A DNA stretch of 64,000 nt, taken from NCBI RefSeq assembly GCF_010730055.1, contig NZ_AP022575.1:4030001-4094000 (forward strand). Reading direction: 5' to 3'. The notes beneath the pieces were generated by a model. It searched no databases. It worked only from the letters and a program-made list of their open reading frames with translations, and was not told the DNA's origin. Position 1 is the stretch's first letter. Each line of letters begins with the position of its first letter. Shown in pieces: positions 25,151-32,894 of the stretch. This stretch comes from Mycobacterium shinjukuense. GTDB taxonomy: Bacteria > Actinomycetota > Actinomycetes > Mycobacteriales > Mycobacteriaceae. The position numbers were made by a program, and so were the translations under genes.

Positions 25151-26554
25151 CTTTGAGCGCGTGGCCGGTGGTGGTGCCTCAGCTATTTTGAGCGCGTAGC
25201 GCGGAAGGCTTGCCCGATGTGGAGGGCAAGATCGACATGGCCGCGAGGCGGCAGGTAACCAACAAACTGCGCGGTCAGTACCGCAAAGCATCGAAGGCGG
25301 ATAAGACCAAGATCCTGGATCGGGTGGTGTCTGCCACCGGGATGGGTCGTTCGACGGCCCGGCGGATGCTGACCGGCCCGAGTCTGCCGGAGCCGGCCGA
25401 GCAGGTCGACGGGCGCAGGCTGCGGGCGCGGGGCTTCAGTGACGACGCCAGGGCGCTTTTAGAGCACGTGTGGGCCTTGATGGGCATGCCGTGCGGCAAG
25501 TACCTGGTGGTGATGCTCGAGCTGTGGCTGCCGCTTTTGGCCGCCGCCGGTGATCTTGACAAGCCGTTCGCCACCGAAGCGGCGGTGGCGGAGTTGAAGG
25601 CGATGAGCGCGGCCACCGTGGACCGCTACCTCAAACCCGCCCGCGAGCGGATGCGCATCAAAGGCATCTCGACAACCAAACCCTCACCGTTGCTGCGTAA
25701 TTCGATCACCATCCACACCTGTTCGGATGAGGCGCCCAAGGTCCCGGGGGTGATCGAGGCCGACACCGTGGCGCACTGCGGCCCGAGTCTGATCGGCGAG
25801 TTCGCCCGCACCCTGACGATGACCGATCTGGTGACCGGCTGGACCGAGAACGCCTCGATCCGCAACAACGCCGCCAAGTGGATCCTCGAGGGCATCCAGG
25901 AGTGCCAGCAGCGGTTCCCATTCCCGATGACGGTTTTCGATTCGGACTGCGGGGGCGAGTTCATCAATCACGACGTCGCCGGCTGGCTGCAGGCCCGCGA
26001 CATCGCCCAGACTCGCTCCCGGCCGTACCAGAAGAACGACCAGGCCCATGTCGAGTCCAAGAACAACCATGTGGTGCGCAAACACGCGTTCTACTGGCGC
26101 TATGACACCGGCGAAGAGCTGGAGCTGCTCAACCGGCTGTGGCCGTTGGTGTCGCTGCGGTGCAACTTCTTCACCCCGACCAAAAAGCCCGTCGGCTACA
26201 CCCCCACCGTCAACGGTCGCCGCAAGCGCATCTATGACAAGCCGGCCACCCCGTGGCAGCGCCTGCAGGCATCGGGCGTCCTTGATGCACAGCAACTCTC
26301 GACCGTGGCCGCCCGGATCGAAGGCTTCAACCCGGCCGATCTGACCCGCCAGATCAACGCGATCCAAATGCAGCTGCTCGACCTGGCCAAGACCAAGACC
26401 GAGGCCCTGGCCACCGCCCGCCACATCGACCTGCAAGCATTGCAACCGTCAATCAACCGATTGGCCAAGGCGAAGTAATGCAAGCCCCCCACGCGCTCAC
26501 TATGCGTGAGGCACCAGCCCACGCTTCGCGCTCACTTCTACGTGAGGCACCTCG
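25151..26554 (+). mobile_element. Insertion sequence with integrase-type transposase and 96-bp flanking repeat
   Basis: A 1404-bp element bounded by exact 96-bp direct repeats. The ends lack a clean terminal inverted repeat. Instead they carry copies of a motif GGTGCCTCA-N6/7-TGAGCGCG: two copies in inverted orientation at the right end (about 26491-26554) and one complete plus one half copy at the left (25153-25199). These are probably transposase-binding sites. The single gene runs 25210-26478. I cannot assign it to a named IS; the rve-type transposase fits ISNCY/IS481-like groups. Confidence 0.8.
25210..26478 (+). CDS. DDE (rve) integrase-type transposase
   Basis: A 422-residue transposase. 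The N-terminus is a helix-turn-helix region (MGRSTARRML). The retroviral-integrase-like catalytic core follows, with acidic residues in VIEADTVAH, in VFDSDCGGEF and in the QAHVESKNNHVV segment, giving a D-D-E set. A C-terminal region after residue 320 probably binds the ends. The frame is intact, so the copy may still be active. The start could be GTG 25210 or the ATG nine codons later (MAARRQVTNKL, at 25237). It reads away from leuA and toward the end of the HNH gene. Confidence 0.85.
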   Translation: MPDVEGKIDMAARRQVTNKLRGQYRKASKADKTKILDRVVSATGMGRSTARRMLTGPSLPEPAEQVDGRRLRARGFSDDARALLEHVWALMGMPCGKYLVVMLELWLPLLAAAGDLDKPFATEAAVAELKAMSAATVDRYLKPARERMRIKGISTTKPSPLLRNSITIHTCSDEAPKVPGVIEADTVAHCGPSLIGEFARTLTMTDLVTGWTENASIRNNAAKWILEGIQECQQRFPFPMTVFDSDCGGEFINHDVAGWLQARDIAQTRSRPYQKNDQAHVESKNNHVVRKHAFYWRYDTGEELELLNRLWPLVSLRCNFFTPTKKPVGYTPTVNGRRKRIYDKPATPWQRLQASGVLDAQQLSTVAARIEGFNPADLTRQINAIQMQLLDLAKTKTEALATARHIDLQALQPSINRLAKAK

Positions 26555-26650
26555 CGGGAGATCAGAACGGCGGGGGTTCGTTGTCGGGTTGGGGTGGGCC
26601 GGGTCCGGTGTGGCTGGGGTCTTGGGTTGCTGGGGTGGTGCGGGCGCGGT
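26555..26650. repeat. Right copy of 96-bp direct repeat
   Basis: Identical to 25055-25150. This copy contains the stop and last 29 codons of the intact HNH gene, so the insertion left that gene's reading frame complete. Confidence 0.9.
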
Positions 26651-28097
26651 GGTTGTGTCGGCGTTCGGTGGCGATGCGCTGGGCCCGGTCTTGCGCGCGG
26701 GTGCGCCGCCGTTTGGGCATCATCGCGGTGCGCTCGCCGCAGTAGTCCAACGGTGGGTCGGCTTCGGGTGCCGGGAGACCGCCGGTGGCGCGGCACAGGC
26801 TGGGAAAAAGCAGGGCACTGCCCGGGGTGGTGACGTAGGTGTGCCCGGCCGGTGAGGTCAGGATCAGGGTGCCGTCGGGCAGTTGCTTGTCCCGCCAGCC
26901 CCAAAACGTTTTCACCAAATGATGGGTACGGCAATAACATTTGAGGTTGGCCGCATGGGTGGGCCCGCCGTCGGCGTAGGGGATCGTATGGTCGAGGTCG
27001 CAATCGACCGCGGGCCGGTCACAGCCGGGCCAGCGGCAGGTCAGATCCCGGCAGCGCACGAAATCGGCCAGCGCCTGCGACGGCGCGTATCCCGGCTCGG
27101 GTGGGGCGTCGGCCGGGTGGACCAGCGGCACCAGCTTTGCCGACTTGGCCAGTTCGGCAACGAGTTCGGGTGCGATGAGCCCGTCGGCTGCCACCAGGGA
27201 GCCCGGCGTCGACCCGCTGCCGTCGAGGCTGGCTTGGTCGGCGATCACATGAATAACGACCGGTGGTGGCGCCGGCCGGCCCCCGGCCGCGCAGTCGGGC
27301 CGCCCGCAGCGACAGCCCAGCCGATCGGCCCCCGCGGCCAACGCGCCCAGCGCATCGGCGCGGCGCTGCTGGCGGCTGCGCGGATCGTGCGCACACACGG
27401 TGGCCGCCAGCGCGGTCAACCGCTTGTCCAGGGCGTGCGCGTCCGGGGTCAACAGGCTGCCGTGGATCTCGCAGACACCGTCGACGCAATCCGTGATCCA
27501 GATCTCCCGATCGGCCTGGTGCTCCTGGCGCCGCCGCACCGCATCGGCGTCGGCGCGGGCCACGATCTTGTCGACCTGCCCGGCCAGCCGACCCCGGCTC
27601 AGCGACGGCCACCGCGGCACCTTGGCGGCCAGCTCGGCGTCCACCGCCGCTAGCACCTCGCGGTCGGTGATCAGGTCGGTGCGATACACGATCGTCTGAA
27701 ACATCCGATAGTCGATATCGCCGGCCTTGAACACTTCAGCCACCCGCGGCAGCCGCTCCCGCATCGCCCGCGCGTAGCGCAGCCGGCTACCCGCCAGCCC
27801 CTGACTGATCCGCAACGCAGCGGCCAGCTCGGCGGCCACCGCCTCCATCGTGTCGATCGCCCAGTCCTCGTTCTCCGAGCAGCGCGCCAACCGGTAGCCG
27901 AACAAGTCGCCAATCGCGGCCAGCTGCGCGGCCGCGGCCCGGTTCTCCGCCCGCGACGCCGAGCAGATCCGATCCACCATCGCCGCGGACTCCGCGGTGG
28001 CCGACGGGTAACGCCGCTCAACGAGCTCATCGAAGCGGGCGATCACCTCCGGCGCAGACCCACGACCAACCATCTGTTCGAACACGCATTCGATCAT
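26562..28097 (-). CDS. DUF222/HNH endonuclease, REP13E12 family
   Basis: A member of the repetitive 13E12 family of mycobacteria. The N-terminal two thirds is the helical DUF222 domain, and the C-terminal HNH nuclease shows CRWPGCDRPAVDCDLDH and NLKCYCRTHHLVK, with zinc cysteines and the catalytic HNH histidines. The last 70 residues are Pro/Arg-rich. Family copies serve as phage attachment sites in M. tuberculosis, but no phage gene is present here. I prefer ATG 28097 over an in-frame GTG at 28109. The gene remains full length even though an insertion sequence lies at its 3' end, because the target sequence was duplicated. Confidence 0.85.
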   Translation of the reverse strand: MIECVFEQMVGRGSAPEVIARFDELVERRYPSATAESAAMVDRICSASRAENRAAAAQLAAIGDLFGYRLARCSENEDWAIDTMEAVAAELAAALRISQGLAGSRLRYARAMRERLPRVAEVFKAGDIDYRMFQTIVYRTDLITDREVLAAVDAELAAKVPRWPSLSRGRLAGQVDKIVARADADAVRRRQEHQADREIWITDCVDGVCEIHGSLLTPDAHALDKRLTALAATVCAHDPRSRQQRRADALGALAAGADRLGCRCGRPDCAAGGRPAPPPVVIHVIADQASLDGSGSTPGSLVAADGLIAPELVAELAKSAKLVPLVHPADAPPEPGYAPSQALADFVRCRDLTCRWPGCDRPAVDCDLDHTIPYADGGPTHAANLKCYCRTHHLVKTFWGWRDKQLPDGTLILTSPAGHTYVTTPGSALLFPSLCRATGGLPAPEADPPLDYCGERTAMMPKRRRTRAQDRAQRIATERRHNHRARTTPATQDPSHTGPGPPQPDNEPPPF

Positions 28098-28291
28098 AAC
28101 TGGCTGCACTGACAGACTGTGGTTACGGCGGCTGCCCCTGGTCGGCCTTTGTCGCTAGTCGGTTGCGGAACACTTCAACACAAGACGGCGGGAAGCCGTC
28201 GACTCCAGCGGGCATGCCCGAGCATCGAAATCAATCACGATGCGCCGCCACGTATCCTGTTGTGGACTTATACCAGCGGGGAAGGGCAACA

Positions 28292-29557
28292 GTGGCGCTC
28301 GTCGTGCAGAAGTACGGCGGATCCTCGGTGGCCGACGCCAACCGGATTCGCCGCGTCGCTGAGCGCATCGTGGAGACCAAACGGCAGGGAAATGAGGTGG
28401 TGGTCGTAGTTTCTGCGATGGGTGACACCACCGACGACCTACTGGACCTGGCCCAGCAGGTATGCCCGGCTCCGCCGCCCCGCGAACTCGACATGCTACT
28501 GACCGCCGGTGAACGCATCTCCAACGCGTTGGTGGCCATGGCCATCGAGTCCCTGGGCGCGCACGCCCGGTCGTTCACCGGGTCGCAGGCCGGCGTGATC
28601 ACCACCGGCACCCACGGCAACGCCAAGATCATCGACGTCACGCCGGGCCGGCTGCAAGCCGCCCTCGCCGAGGGCCGCGTCGTCTTGGTGGCCGGCTTTC
28701 AGGGCGTCAGCCAGGACAGCAAGGACGTCACCACGCTGGGCCGCGGCGGCTCGGACACCACGGCGGTCGCGCTGGCCGCCGCTCTGGGCGCCGACGTCTG
28801 TGAGATCTACACCGATGTGGACGGGATCTTCAGCGCGGATCCGCGGATTGTGCACAACGCCCGCAAGCTGGACACGGTGACCTTCGAGGAGATGCTCGAG
28901 ATGGCGGCCTGCGGGGCCAAGGTGCTCATGCTGCGCTGCGTGGAATATGCCCGCCGCTACAACATTCCGGTGCATGTCCGGTCCTCGTACTCGGACAAAC
29001 CGGGCACCGTCGTTACCGGATCGATCAAGGACATACCCATGGAAGACCCCATCCTGACCGGAGTCGCGCACGACCGCAGCGAGGCCAAGGTGACCATCGT
29101 TGGGCTGCCCGACATCCCGGGGTATGCGGCCAAGGTGTTCCGGGCGGTGGCCGACGCCGACGTGAACATCGACATGGTGCTGCAGAACGTCTCCAAGGTC
29201 GAGGACGGCAAGACCGACATCACCTTCACCTGCTCCCGCGACGTCGGGCCCGTCGCGGTGGCCAAGCTGGATTCACTCAAGGACGAAATCGGGTTCACCC
29301 AGCTGCTCTACGACGACCAGATCGGCAAGGTGTCGTTAATCGGGGCGGGCATGCGCAGTCACCCCGGGGTGACGGCGACCTTCTGTGAGGCGTTGGCAGC
29401 GGTCGGGGTCAACATCGAGCTGATCTCCACCTCCGAGATCCGGATCTCGGTGCTGTGCCGCGACACCGAACTGGACAAGGCCGTGGTCGCGTTGCACGAG
29501 GCGTTCGGGCTCGGCGGCGACGAGGAGGCGACGGTCTATGCGGGGACGGGCAGGTAA
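28292..29557 (+). CDS. lysC: Aspartokinase
   Basis: Phosphorylates L-aspartate to open the lysine, threonine, methionine and diaminopimelate pathway. The kinase domain starts (M)ALVVQKYGGSSVADANR and includes the GRGGSDTTAVALAAALGA nucleotide/substrate segment. Two C-terminal ACT domains (VTIVGLPDIPGYAAKVFR and VSLIGAGMRSHPGV) carry feedback control by lysine and threonine. The length of 421 residues is normal for the actinobacterial form. The GTG at 28292 follows GGGGAAGGG. asd starts directly at the stop, so the two are one operon. An internal start giving a separate beta subunit is known in relatives; I did not identify it. Confidence 0.95.
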   Translation: MALVVQKYGGSSVADANRIRRVAERIVETKRQGNEVVVVVSAMGDTTDDLLDLAQQVCPAPPPRELDMLLTAGERISNALVAMAIESLGAHARSFTGSQAGVITTGTHGNAKIIDVTPGRLQAALAEGRVVLVAGFQGVSQDSKDVTTLGRGGSDTTAVALAAALGADVCEIYTDVDGIFSADPRIVHNARKLDTVTFEEMLEMAACGAKVLMLRCVEYARRYNIPVHVRSSYSDKPGTVVTGSIKDIPMEDPILTGVAHDRSEAKVTIVGLPDIPGYAAKVFRAVADADVNIDMVLQNVSKVEDGKTDITFTCSRDVGPVAVAKLDSLKDEIGFTQLLYDDQIGKVSLIGAGMRSHPGVTATFCEALAAVGVNIELISTSEIRISVLCRDTELDKAVVALHEAFGLGGDEEATVYAGTGR

Positions 29558-30592
29558 ATGGTCGCGATAGGAGTTGTCGGGGCCACCGGTCAGGTGGGCC
29601 AGGTGATGCGCACCCTGCTCGACGTGCGCGATTTCCCCGCGACCACGGTGCGGTTCTTCGCTTCGGCCCGATCGCAGGGCCGCAAGCTGGCCTTCCGCGG
29701 CCAGGAGATCGAAGTGGAAGACGCCGAAACGGCCGACCCGACCGGCCTGGACATCGCGTTGTTCTCCGCCGGGTCGGCGATGTCGAAGGTGCAGGCGCCG
29801 CGGTTTGCCGCGGCCGGGGTCACGGTGATCGACAACTCGTCGGCGTGGCGCAGGGATCCCGACGTGCCGTTGGTGGTGTCCGAGGTGAACTTCGCGCGGG
29901 ATGCGACCAACCGGCCCAAGGGCATCATCGCCAACCCGAACTGCACCACCATGGTCGCGATGCCGGTGCTCAAGGTGCTGCACGACGAAGCCCAGCTGGT
30001 GCGGCTGGTGGTCTCGTCGTATCAGGCGGTGTCCGGCAGCGGCCTGGCCGGGGTGGCCGAACTGGCCGCGCAGGTGCGTGCGGTGGTCGACGACGCCGAG
30101 CGGTTGGTGCACCACGGCGGCGCCGTGGCCTTCCCAGCGCCGGAGAAATACGTCGCGCCGATCGCGTTCAACGTGGTGCCGCTGGCCGGATCCTTGGTGG
30201 ACGACGGGTCCGGCGAGACCGACGAGGATCAGAAGCTGCGCTTCGAGAGCCGCAAAATTCTCGGCATCCCCGACCTGCGGGTCAGCGGCACCTGCGTGCG
30301 GGTTCCGGTGTTCACCGGGCACTGCCTGTCGATCAACGCCGAGTTCACCCGCCCGCTCTCGCCGGAGCGGGCCCGGGAGCTGCTTGTCGGGGCCCCGGGC
30401 GTCAAGCTGGTCGACGTGCCCACGCCGCTGGCCGCGGCCGGTGTCGACGAATCTCTGGTCGGCCGCATCCGACAAGATCCGGGGGTGCCGAACGGGTGTG
30501 GCCTGGCGCTGTTCGTCTCGGGGGACAACCTGCGCAAGGGGGCGGCGCTGAACACCATCCAGATTGCCGAGTTGCTGGCCGCCGAATTGTGA
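29558..30592 (+). CDS. asd: Aspartate-semialdehyde dehydrogenase
   Basis: Reduces aspartyl phosphate with NADPH to aspartate semialdehyde. The N-terminal Rossmann motif is GVVGATGQVGQVM (residues 5-17). The catalytic cysteine is in NPNCTTM and the substrate-binding region includes YQAVSGSG and the histidine of VFTGHCLS. The length of 344 residues is standard. The ATG follows the lysC stop without a gap (TAA-ATG), so translation is probably coupled. Confidence 0.96.
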   Translation: MVAIGVVGATGQVGQVMRTLLDVRDFPATTVRFFASARSQGRKLAFRGQEIEVEDAETADPTGLDIALFSAGSAMSKVQAPRFAAAGVTVIDNSSAWRRDPDVPLVVSEVNFARDATNRPKGIIANPNCTTMVAMPVLKVLHDEAQLVRLVVSSYQAVSGSGLAGVAELAAQVRAVVDDAERLVHHGGAVAFPAPEKYVAPIAFNVVPLAGSLVDDGSGETDEDQKLRFESRKILGIPDLRVSGTCVRVPVFTGHCLSINAEFTRPLSPERARELLVGAPGVKLVDVPTPLAAAGVDESLVGRIRQDPGVPNGCGLALFVSGDNLRKGAALNTIQIAELLAAEL

Positions 30593-30599
30593 TCCGCGG

Positions 30600-31748
30600 G
30601 TGAGTTCCACCCGGGTCGCGCAGGGCGCGCTGTTCGTCGTGTTGTTTTTGGTTGCCCCGCAGTGTGTTTGGTATGCACGCGCCGATCCGCCGGCACCGGT
30701 GCCGCAGCCGATCCTGCCGCCGCTGGCACCGGGTCAGGTCCTGCGGATCGGTCCGACGGCCGGCACCGGAACTCCCACCGGGGACTACGGCATCGGCGCC
30801 ACCGACCTGTGCGAGTTCGTGGAATTTCCCAGCCAGCTGCTGCAGGTGTGCGGCGACAGCTTCGCCGGCCAGGGCGTCGGGTTCGGTGGTTGGTACGCGC
30901 CGGTGGCGCTGCACGTCGACACCGAGTCGGTGGACGATCCGGCCGGGGTGCGTTACACGGGTGTCACCGGCGTCGGCAAGCCGCTGCTGGCCGACCCCAC
31001 GCCACCCGGGGATTCACAGCTGCCCGCCGGGGTGGTGCAGATCAACCGTCGCAACTATGTGATGGTGACCACCGCCAAGGAGCTGGAGCCACTGAACTCC
31101 CGGCTCGTCAAGGCCGAGCCGGCACGCGGCGGCTGGCCGACGGTGGCGGGGTCGCGGCGCGACGCCTCCTACCAGGACGGGCGGCAGACCCAGATCAGCG
31201 GGTATTACGACCCGGTTCCCACACCCGATTCACCGACCGGGTGGGTGTACATCGTGGCCGACAGCTTCACCCGCAGGCAGTCGGCGGTGCTCTACCGGGT
31301 TCCCCCGGAAGGGTTCACCGACCGGTCGCGCTGGCAGGGCTGGGCGGCCGGGCCCGGCGGCGGGTGGAACAAGCCGCCGACACCGCTCTGGCCCGACCAG
31401 GTCGGCGAGATGAGCATCCGTCAGATCGACGGCCAGACCGTGTTGTCATATTTCAACGCCAGCACGGGGGACATGGAGGTTCGGGTGGCCCGCCACCCAA
31501 CACTGCTGGGTGCGGCGCCGGTGACCACGGTGGTGCGCCACGACGAGTGGCCCGAACCGGCGGAAAGCCTGCCGCCCCCGTACGACAACCGACTCGCACA
31601 ACCGTATGGCGGCTACATCTCGCCCGGATCCACCATTGATGAGGTACGGATCTTCGTCAGCCAGTGGAATACCCGCGCCCGGCAGAGCGCGCCGTACCGG
31701 GTGATTCAGTTCGCGGTCAACCCGTTCAAGCCGGACTCCGAGGACTAG
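30600..31748 (+). CDS. Secreted DUF4185-type protein
   Basis: A 382-residue exported protein. A signal peptide covers about residues 1-28 (GALFVVLFLVAPQCVWYARA, then DPPAP), followed by a proline-rich stretch. The rest looks like a beta-propeller or glycoside-hydrolase-like fold of the DUF4185 family, with repeated Trp/Tyr segments (GWPTVAGSRR, WPDQVGEMSIRQIDGQ). No catalytic residues can be named. The GTG at 30600 lies seven bases after the asd stop, so the gene is probably cotranscribed with lysC-asd although the function seems unrelated. The place matches Rv3707c. Confidence 0.8.
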   Translation: MSSTRVAQGALFVVLFLVAPQCVWYARADPPAPVPQPILPPLAPGQVLRIGPTAGTGTPTGDYGIGATDLCEFVEFPSQLLQVCGDSFAGQGVGFGGWYAPVALHVDTESVDDPAGVRYTGVTGVGKPLLADPTPPGDSQLPAGVVQINRRNYVMVTTAKELEPLNSRLVKAEPARGGWPTVAGSRRDASYQDGRQTQISGYYDPVPTPDSPTGWVYIVADSFTRRQSAVLYRVPPEGFTDRSRWQGWAAGPGGGWNKPPTPLWPDQVGEMSIRQIDGQTVLSYFNASTGDMEVRVARHPTLLGAAPVTTVVRHDEWPEPAESLPPPYDNRLAQPYGGYISPGSTIDEVRIFVSQWNTRARQSAPYRVIQFAVNPFKPDSED

Positions 31749-31780
31749 CCCGCGCTCGTGTCCGCCGAAAACGGCGCGGG
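31749..31780 (+). terminator. Hairpin at the end of the lysC-asd transcript
   Basis: CCCGCGC (31749-31755) pairs with GCGCGGG (31774-31780) right after the stop of the secreted protein, and an alternative CGCCG-AAAA-CGGCG stem lies inside. Stem and place suit a terminator, but a T-run is lacking, as often in mycobacteria. Confidence 0.45.
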
Positions 31781-31851
31781 TTTCGGCTCACAGCTGCTAC
31801 CTAAGTAGCGCATAGCCAAGGCTAGTGGTTGGCCGGGCATCATGTCGACTC

Positions 31852-32190
31852 ATGAGCGAAACGTCTGAAACCCCAACCGCGCTGACGTCAACCGCAACGG
31901 CACCGCCGGCGCCCACGGTCCCGGCGACCCACCAGATCCCCAAGGTCTTCAAGGCCGCGGCCTGGGTGGTGATCGTCGCCGGCATCGTGTTCATCGTGTC
32001 GGTCATCTTCTTCACCGGGTTCCGGCTGGGCATGCTCAGCGGCCACGGCCACCCGCGTGACCACAAGAATCACGCGGTAATCCACCGTCCGGCAGCTCCC
32101 ACCGGCGCCCCGGCGGTGAATCCGGGCACCGGCCCCGCCGGACCGGCCCAGGCGCCCGCCTCGGTTGCGCCGTCGACACCCGCCCGCTGA
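31852..32190 (+). CDS. Single-pass membrane protein with proline-rich tail (paralogue 1)
   Basis: A 112-residue protein. An N-terminal Thr/Ala/Pro-rich segment is followed by one membrane span (AAWVVIVAGIVFIVSVIFFTGF, about residues 36-57), a His-rich patch (GHGHPRDHKNH) and a Pro/Ala/Gly-rich C-terminus. The span is nearly identical in sequence to that of the next gene, so the two arose by duplication. It matches the Rv3706c position. With no cytoplasmic domain of note, a role in the envelope is all that can be said. Confidence 0.75.
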   Translation: MSETSETPTALTSTATAPPAPTVPATHQIPKVFKAAAWVVIVAGIVFIVSVIFFTGFRLGMLSGHGHPRDHKNHAVIHRPAAPTGAPAVNPGTGPAGPAQAPASVAPSTPAR

Positions 32191-32266
32191 AACGCCCGGC
32201 AAATTCACGACAACTTTGTCGCCGTAGCTCTTTACGGTCCTCGCAGCCCTGAGCAATAGTCAACTC

Positions 32267-32701
32267 ATGACCGAAGCGCCCGAGCCCCCAGCCCCACCCG
32301 CTGCCGTCGCCACCGCCCCGCCGCCACCGCCTCCGGAAAAGATCCCCAGGTTGTACCGGGCCGCGGCCTGGGTGGTGATCGTTGCGGGAATCGTATTCAT
32401 CGCGGCGACCATCTTCTTTACCGGCGCAGCGGTCGCCGGGGGCGGGAAGTGCCCTTACTTCCGCCACCATCATCACGGCATGTTCCGGCCCGCAGATCCC
32501 GCAGGCCCCGCGGCGCCCGGTCCGTGGGGATGGCAGTTCAGGTTCCCCGGCGGACCGCCTCCCCCGGGTATGGGGCCCGGGTTCCCCGGCGGCCCGGGTG
32601 GCCCCGGCGGTCCCGGTGGTCCGACCGCCGGACAGCTGGGTCCCGGTCCGGGTCAGCCGCCGACAACCACCGGTCCGACTACGATGCCGGCACGCCCCTA
32701 G
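32267..32701 (+). CDS. Single-pass membrane protein with His4 and Gly/Pro-rich tail (paralogue 2)
   Basis: A 144-residue protein: a proline-rich N-terminus (PPPPPPEKIP), one membrane span sharing AAAWVVIVAGIVFI with the preceding gene, then FRHHHHGMF, and a long Gly/Pro-rich tail with GGPGGPGGPGG repeats. The histidine cluster directly outside the membrane could bind metal. It matches the place of Rv3705A. The low-complexity tail is likely to differ between species. The function is unknown. Confidence 0.75.
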   Translation: MTEAPEPPAPPAAVATAPPPPPPEKIPRLYRAAAWVVIVAGIVFIAATIFFTGAAVAGGGKCPYFRHHHHGMFRPADPAGPAAPGPWGWQFRFPGGPPPPGMGPGFPGGPGGPGGPGGPTAGQLGPGPGQPPTTTGPTTMPARP

Positions 32702-32894
32702 TGGCTGGCCAAAAGCATCATTCGCGCGTCATCGGATTCGTGTGGCCCGCGCGACGGCATAGCGAAAGCGATGTACGCGCAACCCCATTGGGCTATCAGC
32801 TACTTGGCACAAAGGGGCGGTGACGTAGGAACATGGGCCAGCTTGGGGCCCTGGGATTTCAGCGAAATCAGCCCGCCAACTAGGAGATGGCGAA

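Noticed and set aside
26562..28097. Prophage attachment at the 13E12 gene
   Set aside because: 13E12 repeats are phage targets in M. tuberculosis, but there is no integrase of phage type or phage gene here; the neighbour is an insertion sequence.
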